Assembly (NCBI GenBank): GCA_022414725.1
Contig: CM039462.1
Location: 182,156,800-182,220,799, forward strand
Direction: 5' to 3'
DNA from: Microglena sp. YARC
Lineage: Eukaryota; Chlorophyta; Chlorophyceae; Chlamydomonadales; Chlamydomonadaceae
Length of the DNA: 64,000 bases
Shown in pieces: positions 21,101 to 26,839 of the stretch (positions within the stretch are counted from its first letter, which is position 1; the number at the start of each line of letters is the position of its first letter). The position numbers and the translations under genes are program-made. A model generated the notes under the pieces. That model ran no database searches, was not told the origin of the DNA, and worked only from the letters and a program-made list of their open reading frames with translations.

Positions 21101-22391
21101 GATGTTGGTCTGATGTGCTGTGTGGTCAGGTGTGGGGGTATATAATGTGCTGTGTGGTTGGATGTGGGTTGGATGTGGGTCTGATGTGCTGTGTGGTCAG
21201 ATGTTGGGGTATATAATGTGCTGAAAGGTCAGATGTGGGTTAGACATTGGTCTGATGTGGGTCTGATGTGCTATGTGGTCGGATGTGGGTCTGTGGACTG
21301 GCTGCAGCTGAACCCCTAAATGAAAACCTGGATGAAGGTGAATGGGTGGGTGGGTGAAACCCACCCATAAACCCACCCATACCCATACCCAAACATATAT
21401 ACACCCATACCCGCCCATACACCCACATCCATACCCACCCTTTCTCCCACCCATTCATCATTCCTGGGTCCCTGAGTCCCTCGCCCCACCTAGGGACCAA
21501 ATGACCCCCACACATTGCATGGAGGATTGCATCAGTTGTGATGTTGATGGTGTATGGTTGGATGTGCTTGTGGTTGGATGTGGGTCAGATGTTGATGACA
21601 TGTGGGTTTGGTATGCTGTGTGGTCGGATGCGGGTCTGGTGTGCTGTGTGGTCAGGTGTGGGTCTGATGCACTGTGTGGTCGGATGTGGGGTATATAGTG
21701 TGCTGTGTGGTCAGATGTGGGTCTGGTGTGCTGTGTGGTCGGATGTGGGGTATGTAGTATGCTATGTGGTCGGATGTGGGGTTTGTAGTGTGCTGTGAGG
21801 ACGGATGTGGGTCTGGTGTGCTGTGTGGTTAGATGTGGGGTATGTAGTGTGTAGTGTGATCAGATGTGGTTTGGTGTGCTGTGTGATCAGATGTGGGTCT
21901 GCTGCGATGTGTGGTTGGATGTGGGGTATGTAGTGTGCAGTGAGGACGAATGTGGGTCTGGTGTGCTGTGTTGTCGGATGTCGGTTTGGTGTGCTGTGTA
22001 ATCGGATGTGGGGATATCTAATGTGATGTATGGTTAGAGGTGGATTGTTTGTGGTGAGGATGTGGGACTGTACATGGGATGCAGCTGAAACCCTGAATGA
22101 AACCCTGAATGAAACCCTGAATGAAACCCTGGAGGTAACCCTGGCTGAAACCCAAGCCAAAACCTTGGATGTAACTCAGGATGTAACCCTGAATGAAAAC
22201 CTGGATGTAACCCTGGTTGAAATCCTGAATGAAACCCTGGATGAAACCCTAAACCCTAGATGAAGTTGGAGTCCTTGGCAGTTTTTATTTTTTTATAAAG
22301 CAGCGTCTTTACACAGCACCATGGCGCTCCTAGCTGTCCCTCCCTCACCTAGGGTCCAAATAACCCCCACGCCTTGCATGGACGACCGCAT
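3022..22391 (-). CDS. Pherophorin-like extracellular matrix glycoprotein (gene span, 9-10 exons)
   Basis: A secreted hydroxyproline-rich glycoprotein of the volvocine cell-wall/matrix type. Order: signal peptide split over exons 1 and 2; a very long proline/serine region (SPP, PPAYPP) of about 3.7 kb; two or three related Cys-containing modules of ~100 residues separated by further PPP linkers; and a C-terminal pherophorin domain spread over the last four exons. That domain shows CNVTSSCCNMDIDKIE, then DVTVNG, then VCFTL, LCPAMEDLCGG and a final TKCCP before the stop. These match the order of conserved features in the pherophorin/DUF3707 family as I know it. Codon phase agrees across all junctions from exon 4 to the stop. 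Exons 2, 3 and 4 each contain a frame break in a proline or homopolymer stretch, so the protein as deposited is not continuous. Expected location is outside the cell. Confidence is high for family and strand, moderate for the exon 2 structure. Confidence 0.82.
3107..3785 (-). other. Intron with decoy donor copy and CACC-rich tract
   Basis: It contains a poly-C run (3326-3347), a (CCACCCAC)n tract (3440-3780) and, at 3386-3445, a diverged copy of the end of the exon at 3786-3999 including its donor (GGTGGCAGGTAAGTG). No coding capacity is seen otherwise. Confidence 0.7.
3786..3999 (-). CDS. Pherophorin-like gene, exon with VTVNG and VCFTL motifs
   Basis: 214 bp, acceptor CATCGCAG, donor GCAG/GTAGGTG, phases 1 and 2, both matching the neighbouring exons. 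It encodes ATTCRNSVLDVTVNGAAT, a stretch with VLKLF, then GIHVCFTLPSDGLCPAMEDLCGG. This is the second half of a pherophorin domain, with the expected Cys spacing. Confidence 0.87.
4000..5400 (-). repeat. Array of ~10 decoy copies of the downstream acceptor and exon start
   Basis: The minus-strand block CATCGCAGCAACAACATGC plus the following ~60 bases of the exon at 3786-3999 recurs near 4120, 4218, 4351, 4503, 4664, 4786, 4913, 5056, 5193 and 5324, with a spacing of about 100-160 bp. Each copy carries a plausible acceptor AG and a partial open frame. Confidence 0.85.
5450..6050. repeat. ~54-bp minisatellite within intron
   Basis: Repeated GTGAGGGGATGGGTGAGTTG and GAGGAAAAAGGATAGGGC units, six or more copies. 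Only shadow ORFs are present. Confidence 0.75.
6080..6480. repeat. ~108-bp tandem repeat, four units
   Basis: Four direct units share GGGGAGCCTCCCGACTGGAT and AACAAAACAAATTACCCC. They lie inside the same intron as the preceding minisatellite. No coding function is seen. Confidence 0.8.
6475..6760. repeat. Duplicated ~85-bp intronic segment
   Basis: ACCGCCCTTATCATCCTGAG followed by a CATGTCGCA motif occurs at 6480 and again at 6569. Beyond this I see nothing identifiable up to 6820. Confidence 0.6.
6825..7112 (-). repeat. Decoy donor copies after exon 7113-7185
   Basis: The exon end ATTGAGATGAAGACAG/GTAT is echoed at about 6832-6856 and 6972-6994, each with an intact GT donor. Poly-C tracts (7036-7072) separate them. 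Confidence 0.75.
7113..7185 (-). CDS. Pherophorin-like gene, exon with CCNMD motif
   Basis: 73 bp, acceptor CTTGTCCAG, donor ACAG/GTATTTTTG, start phase 0 and end phase 1. It encodes ASAGICNVTSSCCNMDIDKI followed by EMKT. The CC-N-M-D-x-x-K-I-E signature is the most recognisable part of the pherophorin domain. Confidence 0.87.
7236..7401. mobile_element. MITE-like element with 14-bp terminal inverted repeats
   Basis: It begins ACCAGGGTACTACT and ends AGTAGTACCCTGGT, perfect inverted repeats 166 bp apart. The interior is rich in GCGC and runs of T and has no ORF. A possible 3-bp target duplication (CTA) lies at the edges. Confidence 0.7.
7470..7640. repeat. ATCATATGAT palindromic tract
   Basis: Many overlapping copies of ATATCATATGATAT-like palindromes form two clusters (7485-7530 and 7585-7640). 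They could form cruciforms or hairpins. No gene is seen. Confidence 0.65.
7655..7770 (-). repeat. Dispersed repeat family P, copy 1
   Basis: The minus strand reads GGGCAAGTCTAGTTAGCCTATTTGGCTAC, and related sequences occur at 24765-24910, 41770-41830, 44110-44185, 45940-46015 and 57175-57300. It is short, has no ORF, and is probably a decayed SINE. Confidence 0.55.
7782..7838. repeat. (CATGT)n microsatellite
   Basis: About ten units of CATGT, ending in ATGTAATTACATG. Confidence 0.95.
7925..8315 (-). repeat. Decoy copies of the exon 8316-8613 end, with GC donors
   Basis: The exon end (minus strand TGCCTCAATGCTTATGTGGA then TCAG/GCAAGTG) is repeated at about 7930-7975, 8028-8095 and 8174-8225. 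Each keeps the CAG/GCAAGTG donor. The spacing is about 100-150 bp. Confidence 0.85.
8316..8613 (-). CDS. Pherophorin-like gene, exon entering the pherophorin domain
   Basis: 298 bp, acceptor TACTTGCAG, start phase 2, end phase 0. It encodes GDSYFAGGVCGGDVWWDTIY, a proline-rich segment (HMPQPMPAPFPQ), then DCDVSFRNSPWRLKF and GIRVCLNAYVDQ. The last part corresponds to the first half of a pherophorin domain. The donor is CAG/GCAAGTG, that is a GC-AG intron with an otherwise perfect U1 match. Phase 0 is kept into the next exon. Confidence 0.85.
8614..9960 (-). repeat. ~117-bp array: about a dozen decoy acceptor/exon starts
   Basis: The unit carries, on the minus strand, CTTGTACTTGCAG followed by the first ~50 bases of the exon at 8316-8613 and a T/AAAC-rich intron part. 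The units from 9100 to 9900 are almost identical, while those at 8640-9000 are more diverged, so expansion was recent and directional. The long forward-strand ORF (8978-10552) is only a shadow of this array. Confidence 0.9.
9985..10447 (-). repeat. ~45-bp array of decoy donors after exon 10448-10602
   Basis: On the minus strand the unit reads GGATGGTAAGAAGTTGG followed by TTGGT runs. The first eight bases copy the exon end and donor (GGATG/GTAAGAAG). About ten copies are present. Confidence 0.88.
10448..10602 (-). CDS. Pherophorin-like gene, exon of Cys-module 3
   Basis: 155 bp, acceptor TTATTGTAG, donor GATG/GTAAGAAG, phases 0 and 2. It encodes VDEPFTCTFFSNNYILIQAT followed by a helix-like stretch with FFQRFAEEFKALLAG and NLG. 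It aligns by eye with ESFTCVFWSNEILMISAIL in the exon at 11229-11818, so it is a repeated module of the same protein. Confidence 0.8.
10603..11228 (-). repeat. Intron with decoy acceptors and decoy donors
   Basis: A copy of the next exon's acceptor lies at 10680-10710 (GTTGTAGGTGGGTGAGCCATTC). The previous exon's end (CTGGATCCTGGTGTCACGGTGCGTGTTTTC-type, here described in parts) recurs near 10795, 10865, 10985 and 11100 in a GTTGAAAATC-rich background. A short TTTAGGG-like run is at 10640-10672. Confidence 0.8.
11229..11818 (-). CDS. Pherophorin-like gene, exon with Cys-module 2 and PPP linker
   Basis: The acceptor is CATGAAACAG and the donor CATG/GTGCGTG. It begins GVETIESFTCVFWSNEILMI, continues through TSCEDYLSAFGSCTCNA, a proline linker, then SCGIIIEIHKAVQYS and NYLLDPGVM. 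The two ends are in different frames. The exon is 590 bp (3n+2) although both flanking phases are 0, and the switch falls in a G14-like run near 11520-11535. A homopolymer indel is the simplest reading; a cryptic intron is possible. Confidence 0.72.
11819..13148 (-). repeat. Intron with three decoy acceptors and a 45-bp AT-rich array
   Basis: Copies of the acceptor region and ETIESFTCMFWS-type coding lie at about 12000-12090, 12180-12250 and 12310-12400. A 40-50 bp repeat (GGTGGTTTAAATGTGGTATA) fills 12490-12920. CACC/CCCC tracts fill 12940-13130. Confidence 0.8.
12117..12177 (+). repeat. Interstitial telomere-like (TTTAGGG)n
   Basis: Eight perfect or near-perfect TTTAGGG units lie inside the intron. 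Short relatives are seen at 10640, 55110-55160 and 60695-60780. The unit is the plant/green-algal type. Confidence 0.85.
13149..14035 (-). CDS. Pherophorin-like gene, exon with PAYPP and PPP repeats
   Basis: The acceptor is CTATCTCAG and the donor TTCAG/GTACGAG. It starts VMGVAESGCTPGL, then SWYPTCFSPPPPCIFCK, followed by repeats of YPPAYPPAA and PPPPS, and ends SCGGPAHEATMGGMPYSEAT plus CNAFSQDCDDLYLQ. The start and end frames differ. The length is 887 bp (3n+2) while both flanks are phase 0. A G8 run at 13269-13276 sits exactly where the proline frame must pass to the Cys-rich frame. Confidence 0.75.
14036..14910 (-). repeat. Decoy acceptors and ~55-bp GTTGAGGTAGTTGTCTGGGG array
   Basis: The sequence next to the acceptor (ACCTGAGATAGAAGGGTGCA on the plus strand) recurs near 14208 and 14876. 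Between them lie about a dozen units of a GT-rich 55-bp repeat. Confidence 0.8.
14911..15165. other. Central part of intron
   Basis: It holds a last GT-rich unit and a small CAGTGCAAC-type repeat (15050-15130). No gene or regulatory element is recognised. Confidence 0.5.
15170..15951 (-). repeat. ~62-bp array of about 12 decoy donors
   Basis: The minus-strand unit contains CATGGTATTCCAG/GTGAGCC then TGTCTAGGTCTACTG, a copy of the end and donor of the exon at 15952-16268. Units are regular, and most keep the GTGAGC donor. Confidence 0.9.
15952..16268 (-). CDS. Pherophorin-like gene, exon of Cys-module 1
   Basis: It encodes PAEPPTPEPPSPPPLPPQGP, then SIFLITLSFDPTIITNAS, CPKYLYLIESLYLVGV and YILYCNLNDQAAANMVFQ before the donor CAG/GTGAGCC. 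An in-frame TAA lies just upstream. The acceptor CCCCACAG/CG at 16268 and a donor C/GTACGTT at 16310 would remove it as a 42-nt intron and keep the frame (DTKQT to PPAEPP). The coding segment is secure; the mini-intron is a proposal. Confidence 0.75.
16311..20164 (-). CDS. Pherophorin-like gene, giant proline/serine-rich exon region
   Basis: It begins after the acceptor CTTGTAG at 20164 with LLFLYGSIAQGAQ, the second half of a signal peptide, then QPQFPQQEASSIAQS. A frame change between about 20130 and 20060 is needed to enter GQFKVTKPSWLTHPSSPPSP. From there to about 16300 it is built of SPPSPP, PPAYPPSPP and PPPPP units encoded by CCATCTCCACCA-type DNA. Because that DNA has no stop in any minus-strand frame, two overlapping frames are open for over 1000 codons (16710-20006 and 16997-20002). 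The proline frame itself hops between frames several times (TIST and HHLHHL appear as the off-frame readings). Cryptic introns or repeat-length errors are likely inside it. Confidence 0.65.
20165..20470 (-). repeat. Polypyrimidine decoy-acceptor tract
   Basis: On the minus strand, CCCCCTGCCTACCC and CATCTACTTTCCTTCC units repeat about six times before the true acceptor CCTTCTTGTAG. Confidence 0.65.
20480..22030. repeat. ~35-bp GT-rich minisatellite
   Basis: Units of GTGCTGTGTGGTCAGATGTG and GGATGTGGGTCTGATGTG fill most of intron 1. A (CCCACCCATA)n stretch lies at 21350-21450. Confidence 0.85.
21484..21545 (-). repeat. Decoy copy of exon 1 (start codon and donor)
   Basis: On the minus strand ATGCAATCCTCCATGCAATG followed by a TTTGGTCCCTAG/GTGGGG end copies exon 1. 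It would read MQSSMQCVGVIWSL. It lies within intron 1 and keeps an ATG and a GT. Confidence 0.75.
22078..22258 (+). repeat. (CTGAATGAAACC)n 12-mer array
   Basis: About 14 units with variants (CTGGATGTAACC). The ORF through it (TLNETLNET) is a by-product of the 12-bp period. Confidence 0.85.
22349..22391 (-). CDS. Pherophorin-like gene, first coding exon
   Basis: MRSSMQGVGVIWTL, donor CTAG/GTGAGGG, phase 1. Spliced to the exon at 20164 it makes a signal peptide with the hydrophobic core VGVIWTLVLLFLYGSIAQG and a likely cut after AQG or nearby. The start is chosen because only this frame yields a continuous secretory signal. Confidence 0.7.
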
Positions 22392-23250
22392 CAGTTGTGA
22401 TGTTGATGTTGTCCCTTACTGGCTCACTGTCCCCATTTGCTAGTAGTTGTCTAGGGGGGTGCTCTAGATGAGACTTCCACGCTGGCAACGATGTGAGAGA
22501 CGACGCCACACCCGGTTGGTTATTGCTTACAAACGATGTGGCTGGGAGTAACGATTTGGAATCCTTCAGGGGCTTGCAGTCCGCATTTGCTAGTAGGTGG
22601 CTATGCGAGATGTGGCTGAAATTTCCTTCCCGGTCACGGTATCGGACGCCACGATATGCGGGGAAGCGATGATTAGGGACCCGAGTTGCTTAGGGGACTG
22701 GAAGCCCAGGTTCCAGTTGGGCTGGCTGCTTGGCTGCAGACACCGACCCTCGCTCACTGAGGTACCGGGTCGGGGATGGAGGTGATGGAGGGTCACAGCA
22801 GGGAAAGCGAATTGTCCGGGTGCAGGCGCCCACGACACTGGTTCTGGTTCGACGTAATCGCTGAGATCTGGCGCGATTGATGCGCAGTTAGAAGAGGTAC
22901 AAGCGCAATTCGCTGGGAGTGCGGATTGTGGGTTGGGGTTGTGGGTTGTGTGTGTGTATGTGGGGGGGGGGGGGGGCGGGCACGAGAGAGAGAGGAGAGG
23001 CAGATGGGGTGGTGGCAGAGTCTGCAAATAGTATAAGCCTGCTTTGATGGGCGATTAAGATCGAAGGGAGGTTAAGGACAGCAGCAGTTTGGATTGACGC
23101 GCACAATGAGGACCCCCGCGAGAGCGCGATGTAGCGAGTTGCTGGCACGCAAGGACGCAGTTCCTGGCGTATATAGCGGCAGTACAGAAATGGTGTGCCG
23201 TACACGTGAGTCAGATCAGGTTGCGATAGCTAAGCAACTAAGCAACGAGA
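22392..23250 (-). promoter_or_regulatory. 5' leader / upstream region of the pherophorin-like gene
   Basis: A motif pair (CTACTAGCAAATG on the minus strand at about 22436 and 22588) repeats an acceptor-like TAG and may be a 5'UTR intron border. Several short minus-strand ORFs exist but none looks like protein. A G13 run lies at 22963-22977. No TATA box could be chosen with confidence. Confidence 0.35.
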
Positions 23251-23261
23251 CTCCATCTTTA

Positions 23262-23372
23262 GTTCGGGCGTGTTTCCATTGGGGCAAACTTTCTGGACTA
23301 GCAAATATTTTGGTTTATTAGTTGGGGCGTGTTTCTATTGGGGCAAACTTTCCGGACCAGCAAATCGTTTGG
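23262..23372 (+). repeat. ~62-bp direct duplication
   Basis: GGGGCAAACTTTCTGGACTA and its variant with CCGGACCA recur after GGCGTGTTTC at about 23267 and 23327. Confidence 0.7.
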
Positions 23373-23594
23373 TTGAAGGCCCGAAGTCGCCACTGCACCC
23401 TGCCAGACTGGATTGTGTTGACGTCGGCTTTTTGCCTACCTGGCGTGCCTTGTGGGCTCGCCAAGCTGGATTTCCGACGAATCTGAATTTCACGGGGAAA
23501 AAAGGCGCCAAGCGATGATGCCCATTTGCAGATGTTTCCATTTGCAGATGTGCGTGTGCTACGAGCATGTACCAACCCTTCTTCATTCCCCTCC

Positions 23595-23730
23595 ATTAGC
23601 TTCAGCATCACGACTTGCTGGCTCTGCTGCATCCCAACTTGCTGGCCCTGGTGCACCCCGACTTGCTGGCTTTGCTGCATCCCTACTTGCTGGCTCTGCT
23701 GCATTCCGACTTGCTGGCCCTGCTACTTCA
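23595..23730. repeat. 27-bp minisatellite
   Basis: Five units of CTTGCTGGCTCTGCTGCATC and relatives. The minus-strand ORF (QQSQQVGMQQ) follows from the 27-bp period and is not supported as a gene. Confidence 0.8.
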
Positions 23731-23739
23731 GGTGGTTAA

Positions 23740-24275
23740 GCAGGAGCAGCAACCGCGGTCGGAGAATATCAACCATTGATTGCGCTTGCTGGAGGTGCTG
23801 CTGCTGCTTTCCGGTCCAGTCCTCCACGCCACCAGATATTTCCACGTCATCAGAGAATTCATCAACGCCCTGCGTCTACAGAAAAAACATGCAAAAAACA
23901 TGGAATGAACGAGAGTTCACTTGCAAATGATCGAGGGACAAGATCATTCTCACGAGCGCGTTCTCACTTCTCCAGGGAAGGATATCGCGAGTATTCCAGT
24001 CTGCTGGCTGCGGGACAAGTTGTGGCAAAAAGTTCAGGCGATTCTTGGATAGGGATACGGCTTGCGAACAAGTTCGTTTCGCAACAGTTGCAAGTATTGC
24101 AATTAATGCAAGTACTGCGCCGAGCTGGACTACCCCTTCGGCTTGGGTCACCGCTGGTCCGGGCGTAGAAACCGAATAAACTGGGGGGAAGCTGGAGTTC
24201 CGCTGGTTCTTGTCGCAACCGTCGATGCTGATTTGTCGCCGACCTATCCACAGTTTAGGCAAATAGGAGGGTGCC
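23740..24275. other. No identified feature
   Basis: Balanced composition and overlapping short ORFs on both strands (up to ~130 codons), none recognisable. Confidence 0.4.
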
Positions 24276-24279
24276 CTAA

Positions 24280-24500
24280 GGGGTAGGTGCTTTTGGTCCG
24301 GCCGATTTTGGTCCGATTTTGGTCCGATTTGGGTCGATTTTGCCTATCACCAAAATCTTAGTGGTCACACTACAACATTGACCAGAATCGATTTTGGTCA
24401 GGACCAAAATCGGACCAAAAGCAAAAGCTAAATCGAGCAAAAAGCAAAATCCCGGGGGGGGGGGGTATTTGCCTCGATTTTGCTTTTGGTCCGGATTTTT
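24280..24500. mobile_element. Foldback element, copy 1 (GGTCCGATTTT repeats)
   Basis: Tandem CCGATTTTGGTCC units on the left are answered by inverted GGACCAAAATCGG units on the right, with a ~60-bp centre. A poly-G run interrupts the right arm. The sequence can fold back on itself almost fully. Confidence 0.65.
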
Positions 24501-24764
24501 TTCTGGAACTTAATACATTGTTTTCTGTTGTTATCTTTTCCGTATCTTCGTTGTGTCACTCATACCTTTTCTTATCCAATTCTTAATTATTGTAGCTTCT
24601 AGTCTTCAAAATTTTCAGAGGGTGTGGCACAGTCGCAAGCTGATATTGTGTTGAGATATGGCCCAAATAGCCGCAAATGAGAAGGAATATGTTACATAAA
24701 TTGTATAAAAAATACGAAATCATCCAACTCTCTCTCGCTATTGGGGATGTCTCTTCAGTCTATT

Positions 24765-24910
24765 GGGCTTGCACATGATCATTAGGTGTGTACTGTCAAG
24801 CAACTTCCTACTCAGCTTTTTCAACGCTTTTTCTTTCAGCACTTCTTGTCACGGTTGGGCAAGTCTGTCAGCCTATTTGGCTTACCCCTGGACTGTCACA
24901 CACTGACCTA
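24765..24910 (+). repeat. Dispersed repeat family P, copy 2
   Basis: GGTTGGGCAAGTCTGTCAGC then CTATTTGGCTTACCCCTGG; see the copy at 7655. The region from 24500 to 24765 holds nothing identifiable. Confidence 0.55.
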
Positions 24911-25146
24911 GACATGTCATAGGCTGACCCCTGGACTGGCACTGTCTAACCTAGAAACCGGGGCCTGGGCAGCCTAGGTTTCTAGGTAAGTTTCTAGGTC
25001 AGGACGAGGATGGTGCCTGCTATCCCTCAAATCCGAGTGGGCCATGAAAAAGGTTTCCCAACTGTGCGTGTGTGTAGGTTACGGGGATGATGGGTCCTGC
25101 GATGTCCACCCCACACAATGGGGCTGGGATGATGGGTGGTGCCACA

Positions 25147-25195
25147 CAGGCGTACCCCCAGACGTACTCTGTGGGTACGTCTGGGGGTACGCCTG
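25147..25195. other. Perfect 21-bp inverted repeat (hairpin)
   Basis: Arms 25147-25167 and 25175-25195 are exact complements around a 7-nt loop (TCTGTGG). The core reads GTACCCCCAGACGTAC. The direct repeat GGGATGATGGGTGG flanks both sides. Confidence 0.85.
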
Positions 25196-25809
25196 GGATG
25201 ATGGGTGGTCCATTCATGCCAAACATGAGCCAGAACCCCCCTAGCTAGATGGCTATACTGATTTTTGTGTTGCATGTTGTTGGCACATTACTTGTGCGGT
25301 ACCCACGAGAGAGATTGTCACTTGGTAACATGGATTCAGGAACCTCGTCGTATTTCCTATGTAGCAAGACTTGAGAGGTTGAATTTAAATTGGTACATTA
25401 TTCCTACTTGGTACTTCATAAGATGTTCCCAGCAAGCGAATTGTTACATTATTTCCCAATTGAACTTGGCTACATCCCTCTAGCAAGCAACTTGGATTTC
25501 TTTTCTTACTATTATTAATTGACGACTTGGTCATATAATTTTAACAGAGGTTGTAACAGAGGTTCCCACATTTGTATTGTTTCCACTATCCAGTCTCCCT
25601 ACTTGCAGCTCTCTGTAGCCCCGTCCCTGCTGCGGGCAGCTCCCGGCTCCCAGCTCCCAGCTCCCTGCAGGTCCTCCTCCAGGTCGTGCAAAAAAAAACA
25701 AAAGCGCACATTTTTTGAAGGCATCGGCACTTTGGGGGCTGTCAAAAAATTGTCATCACTTCAAAAACATTACAGCTTTTAGACTTGAAAACAATCAGTT
25801 ATACAACTG

Positions 25810-26030
25810 TATTTAAGTACCTGACCAAAAACAAAATCGAAAGCAAAATCGGATCGATAAATTGTCTCAAAGACCAGATTTTGCTTTCGATCCGCTTTTG
25901 CTTTTGGTCCGCTTTTGGTCGCTTTTGGTCCCCACCAAAAATCGGACCAAAATCGGACCAAAATCGGACCAAAATCGGACCAAAATCGGACCAAAAGCAA
26001 AAGCTAAATCGACCAAAAGCAAGAGCAGTG
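25810..26030. mobile_element. Foldback element, copy 2 (AAAATCGGACC repeats)
   Basis: The left arm has GCAAAATCGGATCG and CAAAGACCAGATTTTGC. The right arm has five tandem ACCAAAATCGG units and ends CAAAAGCAAAAGCTAAATCG, as in copy 1 at 24425. The two elements are in the same family. Confidence 0.65.
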
Positions 26031-26329
26031 TGACCTAAGGGCCCCTGCGGTGGTAGGCCCAAGGGTGTGTCCGTTGAAGTGTTCGTACGTTGTGTATGTG
26101 ATTGACGCGGCAGGAAGGCAGGTTGTAGACTCTAATAGGCGCTAGGGGCAGGCAGGCAGAATGTCAGTTAGACGCGATGATAGAGCCCGTTTTGCTTGAC
26201 GATGCCAATTCTGCCAATGGCTTCCGTCTTGCTTGGCTGAAATACCGTTGGCTCTCCTCGTATGGCGACGGCAACAGTCACGTGTTGGTTATATTGTTTC
26301 ACCACCTCCGCACCCTGACGGACCCAATC

Positions 26330-26640
26330 CAACTGACTTCATGACCATTCAAACCGACTGTTCGCCCATCTCTAAGCGGAATTCCAACCGTTACAACAGG
26401 CATTATAACTAACAGTCGTATTCGCCAACCGATTCTCTGTGATTTCGACCATCCCAACCGACTTCTCGCGCGTTTCGCTAATTAACCGACTTTTCGCCCA
26501 ATTTCGTAGTACCTATCGCAGCTGACTTTCCGACCATCCCAACCGACAGTTCGCCCATCTCCGGCTGAATGTTCAACCGTTATAACATGCAATATAACTA
26601 AAAATCTCATTGCCAACCGCTTTTTCTGGAAATTTCGACC
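26330..26640. repeat. ~180-bp imperfect direct duplication
   Basis: GTTCGCCCATCTC, CCAACCGTTACAACAGGC and CTCTGTGATTTCGACC recur at about 26360-26455 and 26545-26640 with changes. Confidence 0.6.
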
Positions 26641-26654
26641 AATGTCGGTTAATT

Positions 26655-26835
26655 AACCTCCATTCCCGACCTTGATCGAAGTAGATGCCGGGTTCGAACC
26701 CCGTCGGGAGCGTTTCGGTTCTCACGGTGGCCGTCAACCGTATGAAACGTGACTGGTTCTAGCCTCGTTGCCAACCTCGAGCAAGGTGAGCTTACGAACC
26801 GGTGTCGATAAAACCACGTCCTTAGTAGGGTCAAC
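26655..26835 (+). mobile_element. SINE-like element, family B
   Basis: It has a B box (GGTTCGAACCC, 26691-26701) in a stem TCCCGAC...GTCGGGA that mimics a tRNA acceptor plus T arm. The anticodon arm is missing and about 130 bp of non-tRNA body follows. Confidence 0.45.
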
Positions 26836-26839
26836 TGTC

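Noticed and set aside
22030..22263. TLNETLNET repeat ORF
   Set aside because: 12-bp tandem repeat in an intron; no start context, no domain.
22590..23027. 145-codon minus ORF upstream of the pherophorin-like start
   Set aside because: It could be an upstream exon, but no splice pair joins it in phase to the signal-peptide exon, so it was left as leader sequence.
23318..23704. Gln/Ser-rich ORF (MQQSQQVG)
   Set aside because: Product of a 27-bp minisatellite; the remainder has no recognisable domain.
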